Of a stretch of DNA of 64,000 nucleotides, positions 37,152 to 46,276 are shown piece by piece. Positions within the stretch are counted from its first letter, which is position 1, and every line of letters begins with the position of its first letter. Location: the NCBI RefSeq assembly GCF_001427825.1, contig NZ_LMGT01000001.1, positions 1,050,305 through 1,114,304 on the forward strand. The letters are read 5' to 3'. The notes beneath the pieces are model-generated. The model searched no databases. It was not told the origin of the DNA and was given only the letters and a program-made list of their open reading frames with translations. A program made the position numbers and the translations under genes. The stretch is from Brevundimonas sp. Root608 (lineage in GTDB: Bacteria; Pseudomonadota; Alphaproteobacteria; Caulobacterales; Caulobacteraceae).

Positions 37152-38777
37152 TCAGGCCTTGATCGAGACGGGCCGGCGCAGGAAGGCGGGCACGTCGCCC
37201 TCGCCGAACGGACGGCCGTTCGAGCGTTCCGGCTGAGCGTCGGCGCGGTCGCCGCGACGGTCGGACTGACGCAGGTGGGTTTCCTGCACCGGACGGTCCG
37301 CCGCCGGGCTTGCCGGCGTCGGAGCGGCGGCGGCGACGGGCGCGTTTTCGGTGGGTTTGCGCTCGGGCGCAGCGGCGGCGGTCTCGACAGCCGAAGCCGC
37401 CGGTCTGGCGCTGCGGCGGCTGCGCGAGCGACGGGCGGCCGGCGCGGGCGCAGCGGATTCGGCGGCGGGTTCGACGGCAGCCTCGACCGCCGCGACGGCT
37501 TCAACCGGAGTGGACGGTTCGGCCTGGACGACGGGAGCGGCGTCCGCCCTCGGCTCGCCGCGAGCCCCGCGGCCGCGGCCACGGGCGGGCTTTTCGGCGC
37601 GGTCGCCATCACGGGCCGCTGGCGGGGCCTTGCCGGGGGCGAAGTCGAGGCCGTCCAGCACCAGTTCCTGCGGGTCCATCTTGATCAGCTTCAGGACCTT
37701 GTCGAGCGAGCGGTCATCCGCCGGCGTCACGATCATGAAGGTCTGGCCCAGCTTGCCCGCGCGGCCGGTGCGGCCGATGCGGTGGACGTAGTCGTCGGCG
37801 TGGTGCGAGACGTCGTAGTTGAAGACGTGGCTGACGTCGGGGATGTCGAGGCCGCGCGCGGCGACGTCGGAGGCCACCAGCAGCTTCAGCTCGCCCGAGC
37901 GGAAGGCGGCGAGGGTCTTCATCCGCAGCGACTGGTCGAGGTCGCCGTGGATCGGCGCGGCGTCGAAGCCGTGTTGCTTCAGCGACTTGGCGACGACGTC
38001 GACTTCGGATTTGCGATTGCAGAAGACGATGCCGTTGCGGACGTCGGCGCGGCCGATCAGGGCGCGCAGGGCGGCGCGCTTGGCCTTGGGATCGCTCGAC
38101 GGGATGCGGACCAGATACTGGGTGATGGTCTCGGCCGTCATGGCGGGGCGCGAGGCCTCCAGCCGGGTCGGGTCCTTGAGGAACTGGGTCGTCAGCCGGG
38201 TGATCTCGGGCGGCATGGTGGCCGAGAAGAACAGGGTCTGGCGGCGCGGCGGCGTCAGTTTGAAGATGCGCTCGATGTCGGGGATGAAGCCCATGTCGAG
38301 CATGCGGTCGGCTTCGTCGATGACCATGATCTCGACGCCGTTCAGCATGACCTTGCCGCGCTCGAACAGGTCCAGCAGACGGCCGGGCGTGGCGATCAGG
38401 ACGTCGACGCCCTTGTTCAGCAGGGTCACCTGGTCGCCCATGGAGACGCCGCCGATCAGCAGGGCCCAGCTCAGCTTGGTGCCCTTGGCGTATTTCTCGA
38501 ACGACGAGGCGACCTGGTCGGCCAGTTCGCGGGTCGGGGCCAGGACGAGGGCGCGCGGCATGCGGGCCTTGGCCCGGCCCGACGACAGCCGGTCGATCAT
38601 CGGCAGGGTGAAGGCGGCGGTCTTGCCGGTGCCGGTCTGGGCGATGCCGAGCACGTCGCGGCCCGCGAGGGCGACCGGGATGGCGGAGGCCTGGATGGGG
38701 GTGGCGGTGGTGTAGCCGGTGTCGGCGACGGCCTTGAGAGTCGTGGGCGAGAGGCCCAGCTGGGAGAATTCGGTCAT
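37152..38777 (-). CDS. DEAD-box RNA helicase (RhlE-like)
   Basis: A 541-residue ATP-dependent RNA helicase. ATG 38777 (MTEFSQLGLSPTTLKAV) starts the standard Q-motif region. Motifs: GIAQTGTGKTAAF (I), ALVLAPTRELADQV (Ia), VMVIDEADRMLDMGF-type DEAD box (II), FFSATMP (III), and HRIGRTGRAGK (VI). The last ~170 residues are an Arg/Ala/Pro tail ([20 protein letters not shown]) for RNA contact, as in RhlE proteins of Caulobacterales that join the degradosome. Role in RNA decay or ribosome assembly is inferred. Confidence 0.93.
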   Translation of the reverse strand: MTEFSQLGLSPTTLKAVADTGYTTATPIQASAIPVALAGRDVLGIAQTGTGKTAAFTLPMIDRLSSGRAKARMPRALVLAPTRELADQVASSFEKYAKGTKLSWALLIGGVSMGDQVTLLNKGVDVLIATPGRLLDLFERGKVMLNGVEIMVIDEADRMLDMGFIPDIERIFKLTPPRRQTLFFSATMPPEITRLTTQFLKDPTRLEASRPAMTAETITQYLVRIPSSDPKAKRAALRALIGRADVRNGIVFCNRKSEVDVVAKSLKQHGFDAAPIHGDLDQSLRMKTLAAFRSGELKLLVASDVAARGLDIPDVSHVFNYDVSHHADDYVHRIGRTGRAGKLGQTFMIVTPADDRSLDKVLKLIKMDPQELVLDGLDFAPGKAPPAARDGDRAEKPARGRGRGARGEPRADAAPVVQAEPSTPVEAVAAVEAAVEPAAESAAPAPAARRSRSRRSARPAASAVETAAAAPERKPTENAPVAAAAPTPASPAADRPVQETHLRQSDRRGDRADAQPERSNGRPFGEGDVPAFLRRPVSIKA

Positions 38778-39017
38778 GGGTCCTTGGGACTGGATAAGGA
38801 CGCCCCGCGCATCGGGCCGTCGTGCGATGTCGCGGAACCGCCCTGAATCTCTGGGCGAGCGGGCGGCGCGGATTCGCCAGTCCTGTCCCGAACGTGCGCC
38901 GGATATAGAAGTCCCCCCGCCAGAGTCAACTATTCGTGTGCCGGCGGAGGCCGGGCTTGGCAATGTCTGAACGTTTGTTAATAGTCCGCGCCGGGAAGGG
39001 CTGATTGAGGGACAAGC
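38778..39017. other. Divergent intergenic region (helicase / secreted protein)
   Basis: 240 bp with no recognisable gene. It holds the helicase leader on the minus strand and the promoter area of the small secreted protein on the plus strand. TGTTAATAGT near 38975-38985 is AT-richer than the rest and may include a -10 region, but no clear -35/-10 pair could be assigned. Confidence 0.4.
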
Positions 39018-39380
39018 ATGCTGCGTACGCTCGGCGTCGTAACTGTCGCGGTCGCATGGCTGATGACCGGCTCCGTTCGGGCCGACATGAATTCCGCCTT
39101 CGGCAATACGGTGGTGTCGCGTTACCCGGACGGCGGCTGGGTCAAGCACTGGTTCAATCCGGACGGCAGCTATTCGGCCCAGTTTTCGGACGGCCGGCGG
39201 CTGGCGGCGCGCTGGTCGGTGAGCGGGGACCGGGTCTGCCTGACCAACATCCGGCCCTATATGCTGGTGCCGCGCTTCTGCACCACCTTGATCGAAGCCT
39301 CGGTCGGCGAGACCTGGCACTCGCGCGATCCGATGGGCCGGCGCGTGCAGAACGTGCTGGTGGCGGGCCGGGCGCCGTAG
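39018..39380 (+). CDS. Small secreted protein, unknown function
   Basis: A 120-residue exported protein. Signal peptide to about residue 22 (VAWLMTGSVRA-D). The mature part, NTVVSRYPDGGWVKHWFNPDGSYSAQFSDGRRLAARWSVSGDRVCLTNIR, is a small beta-rich fold with two cysteines, similar in style to single-domain periplasmic proteins of Caulobacterales. I do not recognise a family by name. Monocistronic between a helicase and a protease gene. Confidence 0.75.
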   Translation: MLRTLGVVTVAVAWLMTGSVRADMNSAFGNTVVSRYPDGGWVKHWFNPDGSYSAQFSDGRRLAARWSVSGDRVCLTNIRPYMLVPRFCTTLIEASVGETWHSRDPMGRRVQNVLVAGRAP

Positions 39381-39401
39381 GGCATTCAATCCCGCAAGGC
39401 C

Positions 39402-39472
39402 GGGGGCATGCCCCCCCCCGCGCCCTCGTCAGCCAGCGTTCCCGCGAGGGCGGGGCCCGGCTTCGGCCCCGC
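39402..39472. terminator. GC-rich hairpins between converging genes
   Basis: GGGGGCATGCCCCC (39402-39415) is a perfect palindrome, and GCGGGGCC (39450-39457), loop CGGCTTC, GGCCCCGC (39465-39472) is an 8-bp stem. They separate the secreted protein gene from the converging M56 gene. There is no U-run, so intrinsic termination is possible but weak. Confidence 0.45.
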
Positions 39473-39492
39473 CGCCGGGGTTTGAATGGGCG

Positions 39493-41121
39493 TCAGCTCG
39501 GGTCGACGCCCTGCGCCCGCATCCGCGCCGCGCCGGCTTCCATACGGTCCGCGCCATCTTCCATTTTCGGGATGGCATCCAGAAGCTGCTGGTCAGTGAC
39601 CGTCTGCCCCCGCTCGCGGGCGCGTTCGATCTGTTCGGCGCGGTAGGCCGGGTCGCGCAGCTTGCGGGCCTCCTCGCGCATGTTGCGGGCGCCTTCGACC
39701 ATCTGCTCCGCGCCTTCGCGCATCTGCGCCCGGGCCTCGGCCATGTGACGGGCGGCCAGGGTTCGCGCCTCCTCGGCGTTGACGCGGGCGCGGGCTGTGT
39801 GCTCGGCCATGACCCGGGAGTGACCGGCGGCGCGTTCGGCCTGGCGCGCCATGCGGGCGTTGGTCCGCGCCACGGTCCGGGCTTCCGCGGCGTGAGCCCG
39901 CGCCTCCCGGGCCATGACACGGGCGTGGGCGGCGGATTCGCGCGCGGCGGCCACGGCGGCGCGCTGTTCATCGGTGAGCTGCGCGGTCGAGTTGTAGATG
40001 TAGCCCCCCTGGTATTCGGGGGCCTGCGGAGCCGCGGGCGGCTCAGGCGGCGCGGGCGGAGCCGGTGGAGCGGCCGGCGCCTGGAGCGGAGCCAGAGCCG
40101 CGAGCGCGGCCGGTGCGAGGGGAGCGACCGGAGCCGCCGGGGCCAGGGCCGCGAACGGCGCGCGCGGGGCGACGGGCTCGTCCCGCGTGGACAGCTCGAC
40201 CGCGGCCAGCGGCGTGGCGACGGCCAGCAGGGCGCCGACGGCGATCATCATGGCGACGGGACGGGGCGAGGCGGGACGGCGTTGGGTCATGACCTTGGTG
40301 ATCCTTTTCGCGAGGGAACGGGCCGGACCGGTCATGCCGGTGGCGGCCCCGGGGGTGAAGTCGGCGGCCATGCCCAGCAGGGTGCGGGCGTAGGCCTCAG
40401 GTTCGACATGGCGCAGGGCGTCGGCGTCGGCGGCCTCCTCGGACAGGCGTCCGAGCTCGGCCTGCAGCAGCCAGACCAGCGGATTGAACCAGAACAGGGC
40501 CACAGCGACGCGGGACAGGGCCAGGAACAGCCAGTCGCGGCGGCGGATGTGGGCGAGCTCGTGGGCCAGCACCGCCTCGGCGTCGCGCGGCTGGTTCAAC
40601 TGGGCGGCACCGATCAGGACCACGCCCGGCGGGACGCCCCAGCTCAGCGGCGAGGCGACGCGGCCGGACGCCAGCAGGCGCGGGGCGGAACCGCCGGCCA
40701 GCCGGGCCAGCGCCGCGGTCCAGGCGGGATCGGAAACAAGGTCGCCGCTCCGGGTCCAGCGGGCTAGCGTCAGCACGCCGAGGCCGAAACGGACGACGAG
40801 GGCGACCGCGCCGGAGGCCCAGGCGAGGGCGAGCCATGTCGAGACGGCGGGCAGGGTGAAGGTCGGCGCGGCGGCGGCGCTTCCGGCGGCCGGAAGGCTG
40901 AAGGTCCCGGCGGGCGCCGCGACGGGCGCTGCGGCCAGCCAGATGGTCAGGTCGGGGCCGAGCAGGGCGATGAAGGGCAGGGCGAGCAGCAGAACGACGG
41001 CGGCGCGCAGCAGCGTCACGCGCTCGGCCGGTGATCGTCCGCCCAGCAACCAGACGGCGGACAGGGCCAGGGCTGCGACGAGGCTGGACTTGATCAGAAG
41101 GGAGAGGATGACGGCGGTCAC
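39493..41121 (-). CDS. M56 membrane metalloprotease (BlaR1-like) with charged periplasmic repeat region
   Basis: A 542-residue inner-membrane protease. About four membrane helices (three in the first 120 residues, one near 205-230) surround the zinc site AVLAHELAHIRRRDWLFL (HELAH) near residue 187, and a further one follows near 290 (AMMIAVGALLAVATPLA). The C-terminal ~240 residues are outside: a Pro/Ala stretch, then a long Ala/Arg/Glu-rich, probably helical segment with repeats such as EARAHAAEARTVARTNARMA. The beta-lactam sensor domain of BlaR1 is missing. It overlaps the BlaI gene and likely cleaves that repressor. Confidence 0.85.
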   Translation of the reverse strand: MTAVILSLLIKSSLVAALALSAVWLLGGRSPAERVTLLRAAVVLLLALPFIALLGPDLTIWLAAAPVAAPAGTFSLPAAGSAAAAPTFTLPAVSTWLALAWASGAVALVVRFGLGVLTLARWTRSGDLVSDPAWTAALARLAGGSAPRLLASGRVASPLSWGVPPGVVLIGAAQLNQPRDAEAVLAHELAHIRRRDWLFLALSRVAVALFWFNPLVWLLQAELGRLSEEAADADALRHVEPEAYARTLLGMAADFTPGAATGMTGPARSLAKRITKVMTQRRPASPRPVAMMIAVGALLAVATPLAAVELSTRDEPVAPRAPFAALAPAAPVAPLAPAALAALAPLQAPAAPPAPPAPPEPPAAPQAPEYQGGYIYNSTAQLTDEQRAAVAAARESAAHARVMAREARAHAAEARTVARTNARMARQAERAAGHSRVMAEHTARARVNAEEARTLAARHMAEARAQMREGAEQMVEGARNMREEARKLRDPAYRAEQIERARERGQTVTDQQLLDAIPKMEDGADRMEAGAARMRAQGVDPS

Positions 41122-41492
41122 GAGCCCCGCTCCCGGGCGTTCTCGATCGCGCGCTCCAGAGCGGCCAGCTCGTCGGGCTTCAGTTTTTTCGTCAGGCCGA
41201 GCAGGGCGGTGGCGGCGCTGGCGGCGGATCCGGCGAAGAAGGTGTCGACCAGACGGTTCAGGGCGCCGGCGGCGACCGTCTCCGGACGGGGGACGGGGGC
41301 GTAGACATAGGCGGCCCCTTCATTGTGATGATCAACGAGGCCCTTGGCCTCCAGCCGGGTCAGCAGGGTCCGCACGGCCGAGTCGCTGGGCGAGCCGGCC
41401 ATGGCCTGACGCACCGCCGCGGCCGTACCCTGCTCCAGCCGGCACAGAATCTCGAACACCTCGCGTTCACGGCGGGGAAGGGTCTCGATCAT
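41118..41492 (-). CDS. BlaI/MecI-family repressor
   Basis: A 124-residue winged-helix repressor: LPRREREVFEILCRLEQGTAAAVRQAMAGSPSDSAVRTLLTRLEAKGLVDHHNEGAAYVY. The C-terminal helices (LVDTFFAGSAASAATALLGL) dimerise it. Family members are cleaved by an M56 protease encoded next door; here the gene overlaps the M56 gene by 4 bp. A paired operator lies just upstream (41510-41533). What signal the pair answers is unknown. Confidence 0.9.
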   Translation of the reverse strand: MIETLPRREREVFEILCRLEQGTAAAVRQAMAGSPSDSAVRTLLTRLEAKGLVDHHNEGAAYVYAPVPRPETVAAGALNRLVDTFFAGSAASAATALLGLTKKLKPDELAALERAIENARERGS

Positions 41493-41509
41493 GCCGGCGA
41501 GTCTCCTGC

Positions 41510-41533
41510 TACATCTGTAGTGTTACGTTTGTA
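41510..41533 (-). promoter_or_regulatory. Paired BlaI-type operator
   Basis: TACATCTGTA (41510-41519) fits the BlaI/MecI consensus TACA-N2-TGTA exactly, and TACGTTTGTA (41524-41533) fits in all but one position. Centres are 14 bp apart, 18-41 bp before the repressor start, where a dimer pair would block transcription of its own operon. Read directly from the sequence. Confidence 0.75.
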
Positions 41534-41637
41534 GCGGAAAAAGGCAAGACTGAGGCGCGGGGATGAAACCGCGGTAAGGAGGCTGTCTGTGAAGATGGGG
41601 GGCGGGGGATCCGCGCCACCTCTCCGGTCAGGAGAAG

Positions 41638-41714
41638 TGGCGCGAGTGACGGGACTCGAACCCGCGACCTCCGGCGTGACAGGCCGGCACTCTAACCAAC
41701 TGAGCTACACCCGC
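41638..41714 (-). tRNA. trnD: tRNA-Asp (GTC)
   Basis: On the minus strand, 77 nt with a genome-encoded CCA. Acceptor GCGGGTG (41714-41708) pairs with CACTCGC. D-arm GCTCAGTTGGTTAGAG, anticodon stem CCGGC-GCCGG around the loop CTGTCAC with anticodon GTC, and T-arm GCGGGTTCGAGTCCCGT. All arms can fold. Standing alone between blaI and nuoA. A neighbouring stem, GCGCCACCTCTCC (41613-41625) with GGAGAAGTGGCGC (41631-41643), overlaps the 3' end. Confidence 0.95.
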
Positions 41715-41991
41715 GTATCCCGGCCGCGGCGCTGAGGTGCGTCGCGGCGAGGGGCGTCGTTTAGGCGGGGGCGGCTCGCACTGTCAAGCGACGAAAGCGG
41801 GCGTCCGGAGAGTTTTTCCATCGCGCGGACGCCGTTTCAGCCGCCGCCGGACGGGCTGGAAAACCTGCGAACCATTCTCAAGAAAAACCTTTCGTCACAC
41901 GGGTTTGAACGGGGGTTTGAACGGGCGCGGTTCAGCGGCTAGAAAGCGCCGAATCCGCCCCTCCCTTCAAGGGCGGCCGAGGTCCCCCCGG
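41715..41991 (+). promoter_or_regulatory. nuo operon promoter region
   Basis: 277 bp between tRNA-Asp (minus) and nuoA. It contains a tandem 12-bp repeat, GGGTTTGAACGG at 41901-41912 and again at 41913-41924, and a stem CCGCCC (41955-41960) / GGGCGG (41971-41976) just before the start. The tandem repeat is a candidate binding site for a regulator of the nuo operon; no classic -35/-10 was assigned. Confidence 0.4.
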
Positions 41992-42369
41992 ATGAATGCA
42001 TTCCTTCTTCAATATCTCCCGATCGTGATCTTTCTCGGGATCGCGGCGGTCCTCGGCCTCGGCTTCATGCTGGCGGCCTGGGTCCTGGCCCCGAAGAACC
42101 CCGACTCGGAGAAGCTGTCGGCCTATGAGTGCGGCTTCAACGCCTTCGACGACGCGCGGATGAAGTTCGACGTCCGCTTCTATCTGGTGTCGATCCTCTT
42201 CATCATCTTCGATCTGGAAGTGGCCTTCCTGTTCCCCTGGGCGGTGTCGATGTTCGACCTGTCGCAGTCGGGCATGGTGTTCGCCTTCTGGTCGATGATG
42301 GTCTTCCTCGGCGTGCTGACCGTCGGCTTCATCTACGAATGGAAGAAGGGCGCGCTCGAATGGGAGTGA
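41992..42369 (+). CDS. nuoA: NADH-quinone oxidoreductase subunit A
   Basis: A 125-residue membrane subunit of respiratory complex I with three helices. Characteristic [49 protein letters not shown] spans the Q-site loop (conserved Cys and Asp) and helix two. ATG 41992 is chosen over frames extending upstream, which would be basic and unlike NuoA. First gene of the operon; it overlaps nuoB by 10 bp. Confidence 0.95.
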   Translation: MNAFLLQYLPIVIFLGIAAVLGLGFMLAAWVLAPKNPDSEKLSAYECGFNAFDDARMKFDVRFYLVSILFIIFDLEVAFLFPWAVSMFDLSQSGMVFAFWSMMVFLGVLTVGFIYEWKKGALEWE

Positions 42370-43016
42370 CGACCACGAACACCGTCCCGCTGATCGGGGT
42401 CGGCAACCAGGGCAGTTCGCCCGTGGCGCCGGGCGCATCCTCGCGCCTGCCGGGGCCGATGAGCACCACCATGTTCAACACCGGCGCCCGCTCGTCGGTG
42501 GAGGGCTATGATCCGGCCATCCACGACAAATTCTTCGAGGCGGTGAACGCCGAGCTCGGCGAGCGCGGCTTCATCACCACCTCGCTGGACGACGTCATCA
42601 ACTGGGCCCGGACGGGCTCGCTGATGTGGATGACGTTCGGCCTGGCCTGCTGCGCCGTGGAGATGATGCAGGCGTCGATGCCGCGCTTCGACATGGAGCG
42701 GTTCGGCATGGCCCCGCGCGCCAGCCCGCGCCAGTCCGACCTGATGATCGTGGCGGGCACCCTGACCAACAAGATGGCTCCGGCGCTTCGCAAGGTCTAC
42801 GACCAGATGCCGGACCCGCGTTACGTGCTGTCGATGGGCAGCTGCGCCAACGGCGGCGGGTACTACCACTACAGCTACAGCGTCGTTCGCGGCTGCGACC
42901 GGGTCGTGCCGGTCGACGTCTATGTGCCCGGGTGCCCGCCGACGGCGGAGGCGCTGCTGTACGGGCTGCTGCAGCTGCAGAAGAAGATCCGGCGGACGGG
43001 GACGATCGACCGATGA
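42360..43016 (+). CDS. nuoB: NADH-quinone oxidoreductase subunit B
   Basis: A 218-residue peripheral subunit holding cluster N2. Ligands: [10 protein letters not shown] (the tandem Cys pair) near residue 97, [13 protein letters not shown] near 160, and [15 protein letters not shown] near 192. The N-terminal ~35 residues (Thr/Ser/Pro-rich) are an extension seen in alphaproteobacteria; ATG 42360 overlaps nuoA, and ATG 42459 (MSTTMFN) would shorten it. It sits at the quinone site with NuoD. Confidence 0.95.
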   Translation: MGVTTTNTVPLIGVGNQGSSPVAPGASSRLPGPMSTTMFNTGARSSVEGYDPAIHDKFFEAVNAELGERGFITTSLDDVINWARTGSLMWMTFGLACCAVEMMQASMPRFDMERFGMAPRASPRQSDLMIVAGTLTNKMAPALRKVYDQMPDPRYVLSMGSCANGGGYYHYSYSVVRGCDRVVPVDVYVPGCPPTAEALLYGLLQLQKKIRRTGTIDR

Positions 43017-43654
43017 ACGCGCTCGCGAGGATCGAGGAGATCGAGACCGCCCTGACGCCGCTGGGCGCCGAGATGGTCGGCGAACTGGGCGTCGAGGCGC
43101 AGATCGCCTTCGGCGAACTGACGCTGATCGCCACGCGGGCCAACATCCTGTCGGTGCTGACGGCGCTGAAGGACCGGTTCGGCTTCCATCAGCTGCTGGA
43201 CCTGTGCGGGGTCGATTTCCCGGACCGGGCCGAGCGGTTCGAGGTGGTCTATCACCTGCTGTCGATGACGCGGAACGCGCGCGTGCGGGTCAAGCTGACG
43301 ACCGACGAGGTCCAGCCGGTGCCCAGCGCCGTGGGCGTCTTCCCGTGCGCCGACTGGTTCGAGCGCGAGGCGTTCGACATGTACGGCATGCTGTTCGAGG
43401 GGCATCCGGACCTGCGCCGGCTGCTGACCGACTACGGCTTCCAGGGGCATCCGCTGCGCAAGGACTTCCCCATGACCGGCTATGTCGAGGTCCGGTACGA
43501 CGAGGAGCAGAAGCGGGTGATCTATGAGCCCGTCAAACTGACCCAGGAGTTCCGCAATTTCGACTTCCTGTCGCCGTGGGAAGGCGCGGAATATGCGACG
43601 ACCGTCCTGCCGGGCGATGAAAAGGCCCAGGGCCTCGCAGGGAGCAAGGCCTGA
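43013..43654 (+). CDS. nuoC: NADH-quinone oxidoreductase subunit C
   Basis: A 213-residue 30-kDa peripheral subunit. [36 protein letters not shown], then [56 protein letters not shown] is the standard C-terminal core. NuoC is a separate protein from NuoD here, as in most alphaproteobacteria and unlike E. coli. ATG overlaps the nuoB stop by 4 bp. Confidence 0.95.
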   Translation: MNALARIEEIETALTPLGAEMVGELGVEAQIAFGELTLIATRANILSVLTALKDRFGFHQLLDLCGVDFPDRAERFEVVYHLLSMTRNARVRVKLTTDEVQPVPSAVGVFPCADWFEREAFDMYGMLFEGHPDLRRLLTDYGFQGHPLRKDFPMTGYVEVRYDEEQKRVIYEPVKLTQEFRNFDFLSPWEGAEYATTVLPGDEKAQGLAGSKA

Positions 43655-44913
43655 TGGCTGACGGACATAACCCGCCCCTGCCGATCGGCGCCACGGACGT
43701 CTTCGACGACGGCCTGACCGACCACGCCCGGGCGCTGGACGACCGCAAGTTCACGATCAATTTCGGCCCGCAACACCCTGCCGCGCATGGTGTTTTGCGT
43801 CTGGTGCTGGAACTGGACGGCGAGCTGGTCACCCGTGTGGATCCGCACATCGGCCTGCTGCACCGCGGCACCGAAAAGCTGATGGAGGCGCGCACCTACC
43901 TGCAGAACGTGCCCTATCTGGACCGGCTCGACTATGTCGCGCCGATGAACCAGGAGCACGCCTTCTGCCTGGCCATCGAGAAGCTGCTGGGCGTGGACGT
44001 GCCCTACCGGGCCCAGCTGATCCGGGTGCTGTATTCCGAGATCGGCCGCATTCTCTCGCACCTGCTGAACGTGACGACCCAGGCCATGGACGTGGGCGCC
44101 CTGACGCCGCCGCTGTGGGGCTTCGAGGAACGCGAGAAGCTGATGGTGTTCTACGAGCGCGCCTCGGGCGCCCGTCTGCACGCCAACTATTTCCGGCCCG
44201 GCGGCGTCCATCAGGACCTGCCCAACGCCCTGGTCGACGACATCGGCCGCTGGTGCGCCGAATTCCCGGCGGCGCTGAAGGACATCGAGTCCCTGGTCAC
44301 CGAGAACCGCATCTTCAAACAGCGCAACGTCGACATCGGCGTGGTGTCGAAGCAGCAGGCGCTGGACTGGGGCTTCACCGGGGTGATGCTGCGCGGTTCG
44401 GACATTCCGTGGGACCTGCGCAAGTCGCAGCCCTACGAATGCTACGCGGACCTCGAGTTCGACATCGCCGTGGGCAAGAACGGCGACTGCTGGGACCGGT
44501 ACCTGTGCCGCGTCGAGGAGATGAAGCAGTCGGTGCACATCATGGAGCAGTGCATCCACAAACTGCGCAACTGCCCCGGCGAGCCGGTGATGACCGAGGA
44601 CAACAAGGTCGTCCCGCCCAAGCGCGGCGACATGAAGCGCTCGATGGAAGCGCTGATCCATCACTTCAAACTGTACACCGAGGGCTTCCGCACGCCCGAG
44701 GGCGAGGTCTACGCATCAGTCGAGGCGCCCAAGGGCGAGTTCGGCATCTACCTGGTCAGCGACGGCACCAACAGGCCGTACCGGGTCAAGATCTCGGCCC
44801 CGGGCTTCCGCTCGCTGCAGGCCATGGACTGGATGAACCGCGGCCACATGCTGGCGGACGTCTCGGCCATCCTGGGCTCGCTGGATATCGTGTTCGGAGA
44901 AGTGGATCGGTGA
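43654..44913 (+). CDS. nuoD: NADH-quinone oxidoreductase subunit D
   Basis: A 419-residue 49-kDa subunit that lines the quinone site. [21 protein letters not shown] near residue 34 carries the conserved His of the quinone pocket; [31 protein letters not shown] follows, and [18 protein letters not shown]...VFGEVDR ends the protein. Full length. One-base overlap with nuoC. Confidence 0.96.
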   Translation: MADGHNPPLPIGATDVFDDGLTDHARALDDRKFTINFGPQHPAAHGVLRLVLELDGELVTRVDPHIGLLHRGTEKLMEARTYLQNVPYLDRLDYVAPMNQEHAFCLAIEKLLGVDVPYRAQLIRVLYSEIGRILSHLLNVTTQAMDVGALTPPLWGFEEREKLMVFYERASGARLHANYFRPGGVHQDLPNALVDDIGRWCAEFPAALKDIESLVTENRIFKQRNVDIGVVSKQQALDWGFTGVMLRGSDIPWDLRKSQPYECYADLEFDIAVGKNGDCWDRYLCRVEEMKQSVHIMEQCIHKLRNCPGEPVMTEDNKVVPPKRGDMKRSMEALIHHFKLYTEGFRTPEGEVYASVEAPKGEFGIYLVSDGTNRPYRVKISAPGFRSLQAMDWMNRGHMLADVSAILGSLDIVFGEVDR

Positions 44914-45311
44914 GCGCCTTCGCGGTCGAGCCTGTCCTGACCGCCACGCACATCATCTGGTTCGTCGCGCTGCTGGCGTTCGCCGTCGCGACGCAGGTCG
45001 TGTTTTCGCCGAAGCGGCGCGCCATCATGGGCGGGCTGAAGTTCGCCGCGGCCAGCGCCTTTGTCGCGGCGCCGGGTCTGGCAGGCGTGACCCTGGTGCG
45101 GGGCGCGTACCGGCTGGGTTATCTGGACGAGGGCCGCGGCTTCTGGGAAGCCAATCTGCGCTCGATGGTATGGATGAGCGGCGCGATCCTCGCGGGCCAG
45201 CTGGCGGTGCGGTTCCTGCCGCCGATGGCGGGGCTGTCGCGTGATCTACGCGACGCCGACCGGGCGGTATGGAGCGAGCGCCTCGGCCGCTGGATGGGGA
45301 GGGCGAGATGA
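44910..45311 (+). CDS. Small three-helix membrane protein in the nuo operon
   Basis: A 133-residue protein from GTG 44910, which overlaps the nuoD stop and has GGAGAAG 8 bases upstream. Three membrane helices at about 11-31, 40-63 and 84-106, then a basic/acidic tail. It resembles no complex I subunit that I recognise. Its place between nuoD and nuoE suggests a role in assembly or as an accessory subunit, which is inference. Confidence 0.7.
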   Translation: MSAFAVEPVLTATHIIWFVALLAFAVATQVVFSPKRRAIMGGLKFAAASAFVAAPGLAGVTLVRGAYRLGYLDEGRGFWEANLRSMVWMSGAILAGQLAVRFLPPMAGLSRDLRDADRAVWSERLGRWMGRAR

Positions 45312-45496
45312 GCGACAAACCCCTGAGCGACCTCGTGCGGCAGGGCTGGACCGTGGTCGGCTATACGGTGACCGATAGCGGCGGAGACGCGTGGAAACAC
45401 AATTTCCTGCTGAGCCGCCAAGGCCAGCACAAGGTGCTTTCCGTGCGCAAGAAGGTGATGGGCGAAGGCGTCGTCGCCTCGGAGCTGGACGTCTGA
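45308..45496 (+). CDS. Small soluble protein in the nuo operon
   Basis: A 62-residue protein, [20 protein letters not shown] to the end VASELDV. The pattern of alternating strands with VTDSGGDAWKHNFLLSRQGQHKVLSVRKKV suggests a small beta-fold. ATG overlaps the preceding stop by 4 bp. Family not recognised. It is convergent with an antisense gene 25 bp on. Confidence 0.65.
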   Translation: MSDKPLSDLVRQGWTVVGYTVTDSGGDAWKHNFLLSRQGQHKVLSVRKKVMGEGVVASELDV

Positions 45497-45521
45497 CGAG
45501 CGCCGTCGGCCGGCCCGGGGC

Positions 45522-45998
45522 CTAGTTGCGCGGACGTTGCGCCACGGTCCCTGCCGGAGTCGCAGCAGCGCCCGGCTCGCGCACCGCCCAGCCCGACAGG
45601 CCGCCATAGTAGCCGGTCGCCACCGCTGACCTGCCGTCGGCGGACACCGTCAGGTCCACGGTGATGGCGCGCGACAATCTGGCGACGTTGCCCGGTTGCG
45701 CCGTGCATTGCACCCACCGGCCCCAACCCGAGGCTCCGTGCGCAAGCGGCACGCCGGTGACTTGCGCGGGAAAGGGCGTCGGCGTGTGGGCGAAGAAGAC
45801 CACCCCCCGCTGCACCTGGGGGTCGGCCCCCGACCCGTCCCGGAAGTCCATGACGCCGGTCACGATCTGGGCGGGCGCGCCCCCCGAGAGATGGTAGAGC
45901 CAGCGGCCGCCCGCGAGCTGTTCGCACGGGCCCGCGACGGCCGGCGCAGCGGCCAGCAGCGCAGCGGTGGAGGCCAGGACGGCGAACACTCTGGACAT
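45522..45998 (-). CDS. Exported protein encoded antisense inside the nuo operon
   Basis: A 158-residue protein with a clear signal peptide (MSRVFAVLASTAALLAAAPAVAG, cut near residue 22). The mature part is GPCEQLAGGRWLYHLSGGAP...GWGRWVQCTAQPGN...ITVDLTVSADGRSAVATGYYGGLSGW, beta-rich with two cysteines. No family recognised. It runs opposite to the nuo genes, between the 45308 gene and nuoE, so nuo transcription must pass through it or restart. Confidence 0.7.
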   Translation of the reverse strand: MSRVFAVLASTAALLAAAPAVAGPCEQLAGGRWLYHLSGGAPAQIVTGVMDFRDGSGADPQVQRGVVFFAHTPTPFPAQVTGVPLAHGASGWGRWVQCTAQPGNVARLSRAITVDLTVSADGRSAVATGYYGGLSGWAVREPGAAATPAGTVAQRPRN

Positions 45999-46276
45999 GA
46001 CAGGGGCTTCCCGGTCCGGACTGCGCGCGAGCCAGAAGGCCAGGCGACCGGACAGCAGGAAGAGACAGGGCAGGTTTATGATGGTTCGTCAAACGGCGTG
46101 CGATGAACGGTCGATCCCGGACGGCTCCTCGCCTCGCCGGGGTTTCCTGTGTCAGGCATCCCGAACTCGCTGGAAACGGATGATCTGGCCGGCCCGGACG
46201 ACTTGCGGGCGTCGTTCCTGAGGGGCTAGAGAAGGCCGCGCCGCACCAGCCCCCTTCACGCGAGTCTTCCCGCCCC
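45999..46276. other. Intergenic region upstream of nuoE
   Basis: 278 bp between the antisense gene and nuoE; no gene, hairpin or strong repeat seen. It must hold the promoter of the antisense gene and could hold an internal nuo promoter, but no clear motif is visible. Confidence 0.4.
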
